A stretch of DNA of 20,527 bases from JALQTD01 sp036825655 (GTDB lineage Bacteria; Bacteroidota; Bacteroidia; Flavobacteriales_D; Sanyastnellaceae), in the NCBI GenBank assembly GCA_036825655.1, contig DAISXU010000037.1, positions 1-20,527 of the forward strand. Direction: 5' to 3'. This document shows, piece by piece, positions 1 to 6,850 of the stretch. The position numbers and the translations under genes were made by a program. The stretch's first letter is position 1. Each line of letters starts with the position of its first letter. The notes under the pieces are model-generated. The model was not told the DNA's origin, made no database searches, and was given only the letters and a program-made list of their open reading frames with translations.

Positions 1-366
1 ATAAGTGTATGAGCGCTCGACCGCACTGAATCGTGCATGCGCTCGATCGCCCACTGGACCCGCAGCATGAATCGCAATGGAATCGGGAAGCATTCCATTG
101 AGCTTGTGCACCAAATGGGCCCAACTGGGCAACTTTTCCGTGCCCGTTGGATTCTCTTGAAACTGAGCGTGAGCGACAAAATAGGATGCATGCACTCCCG
201 CATCGGTGCGGCCGCACCCCACTACTGCTGTAGATTGACCAGTTAGCCGAGCGATTGACTCCTCGATGACCTGCTGCACAGAAATGCTCTGAGGCTGCCG
301 CTGCCACCCATGGAAGGCGGTTCCGTCATAAGACAACTCGAAGAAGACACGAACGGCGCTGCTCAT
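1..366 (-). CDS. truA: tRNA pseudouridine synthase A, N-terminal part (cut by window edge)
   Basis: TruA converts uridines 38-40 of the tRNA anticodon arm to pseudouridine in the cytoplasm. Translating the minus strand from the ATG at 366 gives 122 residues with no stop before the window edge. The family motifs are visible: an N-terminal F-x-x-SYDGTAFHGWQRQP segment (about residues 9-25), and GCGRTDAGVHA (50-60), which holds the catalytic aspartate D55. The ARFSAVERSYTY stretch at the cut end matches the family's RFSA-x-x-R-x-Y-x-Y region. A complete TruA is usually about 245-270 residues, so roughly half is outside the window. The gene follows the serine palmitoyltransferase-like gene on the same strand but is separated from it by a strong terminator. 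It therefore probably has its own promoter, for which TAACTTCG lies four bases before the ATG. Identification is firm; only the C-terminus is unseen. Confidence 0.95.
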   Translation of the reverse strand, partial: MSSAVRVFFELSYDGTAFHGWQRQPQSISVQQVIEESIARLTGQSTAVVGCGRTDAGVHASYFVAHAQFQENPTGTEKLPSWAHLVHKLNGMLPDSIAIHAAGPVGDRAHARFSAVERSYTY

Positions 367-370
367 GGCA

Positions 371-378
371 CGAAGTTA
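371..378 (-). promoter_or_regulatory. Putative -7 element of truA (TAACTTCG)
   Basis: The minus strand reads TAACTTCG, then TGCC, then the truA ATG at 366. It differs from the Bacteroidota -7 consensus TAnnTTTG at one fixed position. A four-base gap would put the transcription start at or next to the ATG, giving a leaderless message. No TTG-type -33 element is visible at the usual spacing, because that space is filled by the terminator hairpin of the upstream gene. Confidence 0.45.
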
Positions 379-417
379 AAAAAACCCCGAATGGATGATG
401 GAATCCATTCGGGGTTT
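378..417 (-). terminator. Rho-independent terminator after the serine palmitoyltransferase-like gene
   Basis: A perfect 14-base inverted repeat, AAACCCCGAATGGA (382-395) and TCCATTCGGGGTTT (404-417), encloses an 8-base loop. On the minus strand it is followed by a run of seven T (384 down to 378). It lies 25 bases past the stop of the gene ending at 442 and is oriented to end that transcript before truA. The last T of the run is also the first base of the putative truA -7 element. Confidence 0.9.
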
Positions 418-441
418 GAAATGAAATGAAGTCAATGGAGG

Positions 442-1686
442 TTATGCCCAAGAAGCAATGGATTCGCTCTTGTATTCACCTGCAAACAATTTGGCTTTGA
501 CCAACTTGAAGGTGTCAATGGTGTATTGAACATCCTCCAACGTATGGACCGCTGTAGGAATCAAACGCAGCATGATCGTGTCCTTTGGCACAACTGGGTA
601 AACCACAATGGAACAGAAAATTCCATAATTCTCACGCAAATCCAAGGTGAGGTTTGTCGCCTCGCCCAATCCTCCAGATAGGAAAACGGGAGTGACGCAG
701 GAATTGGTTGCGCCGATGTTGAAACCAGCTTCTTTCAAACCCGATTGCAAGGCATTCGCAATTTCCCAAAGCTTCTCCTTGTGCTGAGGTTGGGTACGCA
801 TCATTTCCAAACGCTTTTGCGCACCAATGACAATGGGCATCGGCAAAGATTTCGCGAATGTTTGGGAACGCATGTTGTAGCGAAGGAATTCAATGACATC
901 CTCATCACCCGCCACGAATGCACCGATGGTTGCCATCGCCTTTGCAAAAGTTCCGAAGTAGACGTCAATTTGATCCTGTACGCCTTGGGCATCACCTGCA
1001 CCGCGCCCTTGGTCGCCAACGGTTCCAAATCCGTGAGCATCATCGACAAACAACCGGAACTGGTACTCCTCTTTGAATTCACAAATCTCAGCGAGCTTGC
1101 CTTGGTCTCCAGCCATTCCGAAAACACCCTCGGTCACGACCAAAATTCCTCCTCCTGTTTGCTTGCACAACTCACGAGCGCGGTCGAGCTGCTTCTTGAA
1201 GCTCTCCATGTCATTGTGTTGGAAAACGAAGCGTTTTCCCTGGTGCAAACGCACTCCGTCCACCATGCAGGCATGGGACTCGCTGTCATAAACAATGACA
1301 TCGTGGCGGCTTACAAGCGCCTCAATGGCCGATTGACAACCTTGGTAGCCGTAATTCAGCAAAAAGGCATCTTCCTTCTGCATGAAATCCGCGAGCTGCT
1401 CCTCCAGCAATTCGTGCTGCGAGGTTTGGCCCGACATCATCCGGGCCCCCATAGGGTATCCCATGCCCCACTCCGCTGAAGCATCGGCGTCTACCTTCCG
1501 GACATCCGGATGGTTTGACAAACCGAGGTAGTTGTTGATAGACCAAACCAGCACATCCTTTCCACGGAATGTCATGCGGTTTGAAATGTCGCCTTCCAAC
1601 TTAGGGAAGGTAAAGTACCCGTGGCTTTCGCGGGCGTGCTGGCCCAATGGGCCACGATCCTTGCGGATCCGATCGAAAATGTCCAA
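442..1686 (-). CDS. Alpha-oxoamine synthase family PLP enzyme, probable serine palmitoyltransferase
   Basis: This PLP-dependent enzyme joins an amino acid to an acyl-CoA with loss of CO2. The flavobacterial relatives I recall are usually called serine palmitoyltransferase, the first step of sphingolipid synthesis, or 2-amino-3-ketobutyrate CoA ligase. Numbered from the TTG at 1686 (414 residues), visible motifs are the PLP-stacking histidine in DSESHACMVDG (H138), VDDAHGFG with the pyridine-binding D215 and H218, and the Schiff-base lysine K249 in GTFAKAMATIG. No ATG lies near the N-terminus. The open frame extends to a TTG at 1710, but that codon is inside a consensus promoter element, so the TTG at 1692 or 1686 is more likely. 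The 1686 start gives an N-terminus, DIFDRI, that resembles relatives. The gene is divergent from bamD and ends at a strong terminator. Substrate choice (serine or glycine; palmitoyl or acetyl) cannot be read from sequence alone. Confidence 0.75.
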   Translation of the reverse strand: MDIFDRIRKDRGPLGQHARESHGYFTFPKLEGDISNRMTFRGKDVLVWSINNYLGLSNHPDVRKVDADASAEWGMGYPMGARMMSGQTSQHELLEEQLADFMQKEDAFLLNYGYQGCQSAIEALVSRHDVIVYDSESHACMVDGVRLHQGKRFVFQHNDMESFKKQLDRARELCKQTGGGILVVTEGVFGMAGDQGKLAEICEFKEEYQFRLFVDDAHGFGTVGDQGRGAGDAQGVQDQIDVYFGTFAKAMATIGAFVAGDEDVIEFLRYNMRSQTFAKSLPMPIVIGAQKRLEMMRTQPQHKEKLWEIANALQSGLKEAGFNIGATNSCVTPVFLSGGLGEATNLTLDLRENYGIFCSIVVYPVVPKDTIMLRLIPTAVHTLEDVQYTIDTFKLVKAKLFAGEYKSESIASWA

Positions 1687-1707
1687 AAGCAAACGATTTT
1701 GAGGCCG

Positions 1708-1737
1708 CAAAGATAGCCAAGCCGATGAAAAGACAAA
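1708..1737 (-). promoter_or_regulatory. Consensus Bacteroidota promoter of the serine palmitoyltransferase-like gene
   Basis: The minus strand carries TTTG (1737-1734), 18 bases, then TATCTTTG (1715-1708). This matches the Bacteroidota -33/-7 promoter (TTG, spacer of about 17-23, TAnnTTTG) at every fixed position. Transcription would begin around 1703-1705. The TTG codon at 1710 would then lie upstream of the message, so translation must start at 1692 or 1686, leaving a leader of only about 10-20 bases. Confidence 0.7.
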
Positions 1738-1757
1738 GACCTATCAATCAAATGTAT

Positions 1758-1789
1758 GGATTGTTAATCAATCCCAATCCAACATGTTG
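1758..1789. promoter_or_regulatory. Two short palindromes in the divergent region before bamD
   Basis: GGATTG-TTAAT-CAATCC (1758-1774) is an inverted repeat with 6-base arms. CAACATGTTG (1780-1789) is a perfect 10-base palindrome. Both lie in the 150-base gap between the two divergent genes, upstream of the consensus minus-strand promoter. They could bind a dimeric regulator. I know of no specific regulator for them, and such short palindromes can arise by chance. Confidence 0.25.
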
Positions 1790-1825
1790 TTCACAAGTAG
1801 CCGTGCGCAGTTGAATCATTCGGGC

Positions 1826-1833
1826 TAAATTCG
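1826..1833 (+). promoter_or_regulatory. Possible -7 element of the bamD operon (TAAATTCG)
   Basis: TAAATTCG differs from TAnnTTTG at one fixed position and ends seven bases before the ATG at 1841. No TTG is found at the usual upstream spacing. It is the best candidate for driving the bamD-rpoZ-coaBC-porD-recN operon in the divergent intergenic region. Confidence 0.35.
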
Positions 1834-1840
1834 CTGCCGA

Positions 1841-2689
1841 ATGGTGCATCGGATGAACAAATTGGCTTGGCGTGGCTACGCCATTGGATTGGCTTTGGTT
1901 GCTGCTTGGGCTGCATCGGGCTGCAACGGCTACAACGAAGTGTTGAAAAGTACAGACCCTGAGTACAAATTGGAACGTGCCATTGGGTTCATTGATTCCA
2001 GCCAGTGCTATGGTGCCATCATGGTCTTGGAAGATTTGATGAACCTAACACGAGGAACGTCTCAGGGTCGGGAAGTGCAATTCCATCACGCGAGGGCCCA
2101 ATATTGCATGGGGGATTACTATTTGGCTCGTTACTACTTCAAGCAATTTGCAAGAACCTATCCAGACGATGCCCGCAGCGAACAAGCTCAATTTGATGCC
2201 GCCATTTGCAGTTATCGACTGAGTCCTGGTCCTAGCTTAGACCAAACCGAAACGCGAACAGCCATTGAGGAGTTGCAGTACTTCATGGACAGCTACCCCG
2301 GAAGTCCTAAGCGGGACTCCTGCCAAACCATGATTGACAACCTGAGAGCGAAGCTAGAACGGAAGTCGTATCAGACGGCCGCATTGTACCACACCACCTC
2401 TCAGTACAAAAGTGCCACCATAGCACTTCGCCAAGCGCTTAAAGACTTCCCAGACAGCCCCTACAGGGAAGAGATGCAGTGGTTGATTTTAGACAGTCAC
2501 TACCAATACGCCTTGCAGAGCACGGAAAGACGAAAGTTGGAACGATACAACGAAGCTATCGAAGCTTTTCTTAGCTTTGTGGTCCGTTATCCTGAAAGCG
2601 ATTACACCACCCGCGCTCAACGAATCTACGATTCATGCGTTAGAGAGGTTGCTCGTTTGACGGAAATGACACCATCTGAAAGCCTATGA
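1841..2689 (+). CDS. bamD: Outer-membrane protein assembly lipoprotein BamD
   Basis: BamD is the TPR-repeat lipoprotein of the Bam complex, which folds beta-barrel proteins into the outer membrane. The 282-residue product begins with a short basic segment, a hydrophobic stretch and a lipobox ending AASGC (lipidated C28). It continues with NEVLKSTDPEYKLERA, typical of Bacteroidota BamD. The rest is helical with paired TPR-like units (about residues 40-270), including DYYLARYYFKQFARTYPDDARSEQA and YNEAIEAFLSFVVRYPESDY-type repeats. The ATG at 1841 is used; an in-frame ATG at 1853 (M5) would also leave an intact lipoprotein signal. This is the first gene of a five-gene operon, and its stop overlaps the next start by four bases (ATGA, 2686-2689). 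The window's outer-membrane barrels (TonB receptor and patatin-barrel protein) would be its clients. Confidence 0.92.
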   Translation: MVHRMNKLAWRGYAIGLALVAAWAASGCNGYNEVLKSTDPEYKLERAIGFIDSSQCYGAIMVLEDLMNLTRGTSQGREVQFHHARAQYCMGDYYLARYYFKQFARTYPDDARSEQAQFDAAICSYRLSPGPSLDQTETRTAIEELQYFMDSYPGSPKRDSCQTMIDNLRAKLERKSYQTAALYHTTSQYKSATIALRQALKDFPDSPYREEMQWLILDSHYQYALQSTERRKLERYNEAIEAFLSFVVRYPESDYTTRAQRIYDSCVREVARLTEMTPSESL

Positions 2690-3063
2690 ATTTCAAAAGC
2701 ATCAAAGCCGAGCGTACAACGGAGACGCGCGATACACTCGCCCTGGAGAATTCAGGATCGGGTAATTTGTTCGAAACCATCGTTGCGCTCAGTTCACGCA
2801 GCAACCAAATTTCGGTTGATCTGAAAAAAGAATTGTCGGCGAAGCTGGAAGAATTCATAACACCAACCGACTCATTGGAAGAGGTGTTTGAAAACCGCGA
2901 GCAAATCGAAATTTCGAAGTTCTACGAGCGCCTCCCAAAACCGCATAGCATCGCCATTGCTGAAATGCGCGAAGGGATGCTTGCAATCGAACGGCCCGCT
3001 CCAGAATTGCCTGAGGTAACGCCGATCGAGAAGCCTGAAGCGGCGGAGGCTGCTGAAGCCTGA
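2686..3063 (+). CDS. rpoZ: RNA polymerase omega subunit, Bacteroidota type
   Basis: Omega is the small subunit that helps assemble and stabilise RNA polymerase. The 125-residue product carries the features of Bacteroidota omega proteins: the segment NLFETIVALSSRSNQIS (about residues 27-43), then ELSAKLEEF, SLEEVFENREQIEISKFYERLPKPH (about 63-87). Its position between bamD and coaBC is the usual one in this phylum. The start overlaps the bamD stop by four bases, which implies translational coupling. After KPHSIAIAEM the protein has a C-terminal tail of about 30 residues rich in Pro, Glu and Ala. The flavobacterial versions I recall end soon after the KPH motif, so this tail appears to be an extension. 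Confidence 0.85.
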   Translation: MNFKSIKAERTTETRDTLALENSGSGNLFETIVALSSRSNQISVDLKKELSAKLEEFITPTDSLEEVFENREQIEISKFYERLPKPHSIAIAEMREGMLAIERPAPELPEVTPIEKPEAAEAAEA

Positions 3064-3080
3064 TTTTTCGCTCCCGGGCC

Positions 3081-4277
3081 ATGGTGCACGGTCGTAAAAT
3101 TTTATTGGGAGTTACGGGGAGCATCGCGGCTTTTAAGGCGGTGGTGCTGGCTCGTGAGTTGATGCGACGAGGCGCCGAAGTGCGCATTGTGATGACCGCT
3201 GCATCCACCGAATTCGTTGGCCCCCTCACCTTTGCCACCTTGACCGGGCACCGGGTGTATTCCGACTTTACTGAGGATGCAGACCAAGGCACATGGACGA
3301 ACCATGTGGATTTGGGGTTATGGGCGGATTTGTTCGTCGTCGCTCCAGCTACAGCCGAAACCCTATCCGCCTTTGCCTCTGGCAGTTGCGGAAACTTTCT
3401 GCAGGCCGTGTATTTATCCAGCCGATGCGACGTCCTGGTTGCGCCTGCCATGGATCTGGACATGTTCAGTCACCCCTCGACGCAGGCGAACCTTGCCACC
3501 CTCCAGCGCCATGGCGTATTGATCGTTGAGCCAGCCTCAGGGGCATTGGCAAGTGGCCTTGAGGGCAAAGGCCGCATGGAGGAACCCGAGATCATAGCCG
3601 ATTCGGTAGATGGCTACTTCAAAAGCAAAGCTCCATGGTCGGGTAAGCGCGTATTGATCACTGCTGGACCTACCTATGAACCCATAGATGCGGTTCGCTT
3701 TATCGGAAACCGAAGCTCTGGGAAAATGGGCGTGGCTTTAGCTCATGAATTCGTTCAGTTAGGAGCAGATGTCACCCTGCTCTTAGGTCCCTCTGCGGTC
3801 ACTCCGCCAGTAGGTTGTAAAGAAGTCGTTCGATTCGAAACAGCTGAAGAACTGTTGAGCGCAGTTCAAGAACGCTGGGAGGCGATGGATTGGGGAATTG
3901 CAGCTGCAGCTGTCGCTGATGTTCAACCCGAAAGGCAGTGGACGAGCAAGCTTCATCGAACGGAGTTGCCACAAACCATTGCATTCAAGGAAACGCCCGA
4001 TACATTGGCTTTCATGGGAAAAAACAAACGACCTCACCAGCGTTTGGTTGGATTTGCACTGGAATCGGATGATGGAAGGAAAAGTGCGGCATCCAAGTTT
4101 ACACGAAAGAACCTCAATTGCATTGTCCTGAATACCTTGAAAGACGATGGAGCTGGATTTCAGACCGACACCAATAAAGTTTCCATATTTGAGGGCACTA
4201 ATTGGCATACATTTGAGTTGAAGTCAAAGGCTGAAGTAGCTCAAGACATCATCTCCATCTTAAACAACCTCGCGTGA
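3081..4277 (+). CDS. coaBC: Bifunctional phosphopantothenoylcysteine decarboxylase / phosphopantothenate-cysteine ligase
   Basis: CoaBC performs two successive cytoplasmic steps of coenzyme A synthesis: it joins cysteine to 4-phosphopantothenate, then decarboxylates the product. The 398-residue protein has the FMN-dependent decarboxylase domain first (about 1-180). It shows GVTGSIAAFKA (10-20), the catalytic histidine H75 in TNHVDLG, and APAMDLDMF (121-129). The CTP-dependent ligase domain follows (about 188-398), opening with LITAGPTYEPIDAVRFIGNR and SSGKMG (about 192-217). Two residues differ from the well-studied E. coli enzyme: Asp125 where E. coli has Asn125, and Ser158 where it has the Cys158 that completes the final reduction. 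From memory both are usual in Bacteroidota. The gene lies 17 bases after rpoZ and 7 bases before the porD start, so it is within the operon. Confidence 0.95.
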   Translation: MVHGRKILLGVTGSIAAFKAVVLARELMRRGAEVRIVMTAASTEFVGPLTFATLTGHRVYSDFTEDADQGTWTNHVDLGLWADLFVVAPATAETLSAFASGSCGNFLQAVYLSSRCDVLVAPAMDLDMFSHPSTQANLATLQRHGVLIVEPASGALASGLEGKGRMEEPEIIADSVDGYFKSKAPWSGKRVLITAGPTYEPIDAVRFIGNRSSGKMGVALAHEFVQLGADVTLLLGPSAVTPPVGCKEVVRFETAEELLSAVQERWEAMDWGIAAAAVADVQPERQWTSKLHRTELPQTIAFKETPDTLAFMGKNKRPHQRLVGFALESDDGRKSAASKFTRKNLNCIVLNTLKDDGAGFQTDTNKVSIFEGTNWHTFELKSKAEVAQDIISILNNLA

Positions 4278-4284
4278 TTTGACC

Positions 4285-5190
4285 ATGACCTATCGCCAGC
4301 TTCCCCTTCTGTACTTGCTTTTGATTTGCTTGCCCTGCTCCACCGCATTGGCTCAAGAGCTCAATTGCCGAGTCGAGGTGATCGCCCCTCAAATCTCGAA
4401 CATCGAAGCGAGCATTTTTCAAACCTTGGAGGAGCGCATTGCAGAATTCATCAATGGCAGAAAATGGACTGGGGATAACTTCCGGCTGGAGGAACGCATT
4501 GAGTGCGCCATGCAAATCACCATCTCAGACGCTCCATCTCCCACCTCCTTCAAAGGAAGTATCCAAGTTCAAAGCTCACGTCCCGTTTACAATTCGGATT
4601 ACAATTCGCCCATGCTCTTGGTGAATGATGGTGACTTCGAAATCACGTGGGATGGCTCATCGACGATTCAATTCAGCCCAGGTCAACACCGCGACAATTT
4701 GTCCTCCATTTTAGCCTACTACTCCTACATGATTTTGGGGATGGATTACGACAGCATGGCGCAGGACGGCGGCACGGATTACTACGTTCAAGCGCAGACC
4801 ATTGTGGCCAACGCACAAAGCACAGGTTCTTCGGGATGGAAAGCTAGCCAGAACCAACAGAACCGATATTGGCTTGTAGAAAACATGCTCTCGCAGACGT
4901 TTAAGCCCGTGCGAAATTGCCTTTACAACTACCACCGGTTAGGATTGGATCGGTTGTACGAGGATGTCGAGCGGGCACGACTCACCATGGCAGACGCGCT
5001 CATCGAGATGCGCGCGACCCATAGAATTCGACCGTCTTCGTACAACCTCCAGTTGTTCTTTCTCTCGAAGTCAGACGAGATCCTGAAGGTTTTTGGACCA
5101 GCTCCAGATGTTGAGAAAACGCGTTTGATGCCCGTGCTCAAGCAGATGGACCCTGGTAACATCAGCAAGTATGACAGCATCTTAGGTTGA
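4285..5190 (+). CDS. porD: DUF4835 family protein (PorD, linked to type IX secretion)
   Basis: This 301-residue secreted protein has a clear Sec signal peptide (MTYRQL, hydrophobic core, cleavage likely after ALA at 23). The mature protein starts with QELNCRVEVIAPQISNIEA, the usual opening of the DUF4835 family. Other family-typical stretches are NDGDFEITWDG (about 115-125), FSPGQHRDNLSSILAYYSYMILGMDYDS and a C-terminal helix pair ending DPGNISKYDSIL. The position between coaBC and recN is conserved in Bacteroidota, and databases name the family PorD, a protein connected with the type IX secretion system. A biochemical role is not evident from sequence. An upstream in-frame TTG at 4279 would add two residues; the ATG at 4285 is preferred. 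Family assignment is strong, the functional link weaker. Confidence 0.82.
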   Translation: MTYRQLPLLYLLLICLPCSTALAQELNCRVEVIAPQISNIEASIFQTLEERIAEFINGRKWTGDNFRLEERIECAMQITISDAPSPTSFKGSIQVQSSRPVYNSDYNSPMLLVNDGDFEITWDGSSTIQFSPGQHRDNLSSILAYYSYMILGMDYDSMAQDGGTDYYVQAQTIVANAQSTGSSGWKASQNQQNRYWLVENMLSQTFKPVRNCLYNYHRLGLDRLYEDVERARLTMADALIEMRATHRIRPSSYNLQLFFLSKSDEILKVFGPAPDVEKTRLMPVLKQMDPGNISKYDSILG

Positions 5191-5193
5191 GCC

Positions 5194-6849
5194 ATGTTAA
5201 AGTGCTTGCGGATTGAAGGGTATGCCCTAATCGATGCATTGGAAATCCAATGGAACGAGGGCTTAACGGCGATCACTGGTGAAACAGGATCCGGAAAGAG
5301 CATTGTACTTGGAGCATTGGGACTTGCACTTGGAGAACGATCGGATGCCTCCATCATTCGCAAGGACGCGGCAAAGTGCGTGGTTGAAGCGCGTTTTGAG
5401 GCCGATTTGAGTGAGGCCTTGGATGCGCTGGGGTTGGACAAGGAGGAAGAGGTTTGCCTTCGTAGAGAAGTTACCGCAAAGGGCCGTTCACGCGCCTTCA
5501 TCAATGACACCCCTGTAGCAGTCAACGACTTGAAGAAGATTGGACGGCTTTTGGTCGACCTTCATGGACAAGATGAGTCCCGTGCGCTTTCGGAACGCGC
5601 ACACCGCATCGCGCTCATTGACTCTTTTGCCTCGGACCAAAAACGAGTCCAAGCATACAAAACAGCATTCTTCGATTGGCAAAACACCGTCGAAGGACTG
5701 AAGGAAATGCAAGCAGCTTCTAACTCTCCCATGGGAGATGCAGATTACCTTGCTTATCAGCTGAATGAACTTCTTTCCCTCAAGCTAGATTCTCACGATG
5801 CCGAGGAGATACAGGAAGAATGGAACACCCTGCAACACGCCTCTGCAATTCGGAACGAGCTGCAGCAAACCGCTCAGATTTTAGCGAATGACGACCGGGA
5901 TGAAGATGTCATTTCCGCATTGGCCTTGGCTGCAAAATCCCTTACGAAAGCGGCATCTATGCATGGACCTGCAGATGCCTTAGCCAACAGAATCAGCAGC
6001 ATTCGAGCGGAAGCGGAAGACCTCTTGAGAGAGGTCGAAATGGAATTGGATCAAGTACAGGAAGACCCCGAGCGTTCCGACCAACTCTCACAGTGGCTGG
6101 ATGAGCTCAACCGGTTGCTGGTCAAACACCGTGCGCAATCCTCACCTGAACTGGCACAAAAAGCGATTCAAATGCAACAAGCCTTGGATGACATCGAGCA
6201 CCGGGATGCGCGTTTGAAAGAACTTCAAATATCCGTTGACCGCAACTTTCAACGCGTTCAAGAAACGGGGTTGGCCCTTCAAATTGAGCGCCAAAAGAAT
6301 GCAGATCAACTGGCAAAAGACGTGAAAGGCCACTTAGCAGGTTTGAAAATGGCCGATGCAGAAATCAAGGTGGTTTGGAGCGCATTGACCGTGCCTGATG
6401 AAGATGGGCTGGATGATGTTGAATGGCATTTTAGAAGCCACGTTACATCAACATTTCAGCCATTGAACTCGGTTGCATCGGGTGGAGAAAAAAGCCGTTT
6501 GATGCTCGCCATTAAAGCTGTTCAAACCGCTCACGCCTCGGCCCGTACGATCATCTTAGATGAAATCGACACCGGCGTATCTGGTCAAGTTGCGGACTGC
6601 ATGGCGCAGCTAATGGACTGCATGGCCCAACATCAACAAGTCATTGCCGTCACCCACCTTCCGCAAGTTGCAGGCCATGCCACACATCACATGAAGGTGA
6701 GTAAATTGACATCACCAGAAGCTGTGCATACGCAAGTGACTCACCTCACGCCAGAAGGACGGGTTCAAGAACTCGCAGAAATGTTAAGCGGCGCTCAAGT
6801 CACGTCTGCGGCCACGGACCATGCCATAAGCCTGTTGCAGCGGAGCTAA
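5194..6849 (+). CDS. recN: DNA repair ATPase RecN
   Basis: RecN is an SMC-like ATPase that acts at DNA double-strand breaks. The 551-residue length is normal for the family. The N-terminal head has FxIEGYALID and the Walker A motif GETGSGKS (29-36). A long charged helical region, probably antiparallel coiled coil, spans about 155-370. The C-terminal head has the ABC signature ASGGEKSR (around 428-435) and Walker B IILDEIDTGVSG with D456 and E457. It starts three bases after the porD stop and is the last gene of the operon. The next gene is convergent and its stop codon lies one base away, so there is no room for a separate terminator between them. Confidence 0.95.
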   Translation: MLKCLRIEGYALIDALEIQWNEGLTAITGETGSGKSIVLGALGLALGERSDASIIRKDAAKCVVEARFEADLSEALDALGLDKEEEVCLRREVTAKGRSRAFINDTPVAVNDLKKIGRLLVDLHGQDESRALSERAHRIALIDSFASDQKRVQAYKTAFFDWQNTVEGLKEMQAASNSPMGDADYLAYQLNELLSLKLDSHDAEEIQEEWNTLQHASAIRNELQQTAQILANDDRDEDVISALALAAKSLTKAASMHGPADALANRISSIRAEAEDLLREVEMELDQVQEDPERSDQLSQWLDELNRLLVKHRAQSSPELAQKAIQMQQALDDIEHRDARLKELQISVDRNFQRVQETGLALQIERQKNADQLAKDVKGHLAGLKMADAEIKVVWSALTVPDEDGLDDVEWHFRSHVTSTFQPLNSVASGGEKSRLMLAIKAVQTAHASARTIILDEIDTGVSGQVADCMAQLMDCMAQHQQVIAVTHLPQVAGHATHHMKVSKLTSPEAVHTQVTHLTPEGRVQELAEMLSGAQVTSAATDHAISLLQRS

Positions 6850-6850
6850 A

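Noticed and set aside
745..1479. 244-codon open frame on the plus strand inside the serine palmitoyltransferase-like gene
   Set aside because: It is antisense to a gene with clear catalytic motifs and shows no recognisable domain or start signal.
2855..3463. 202-codon minus-strand frame across the rpoZ/coaBC junction
   Set aside because: It is opposite two well-supported genes and its product is low-complexity without any family pattern.
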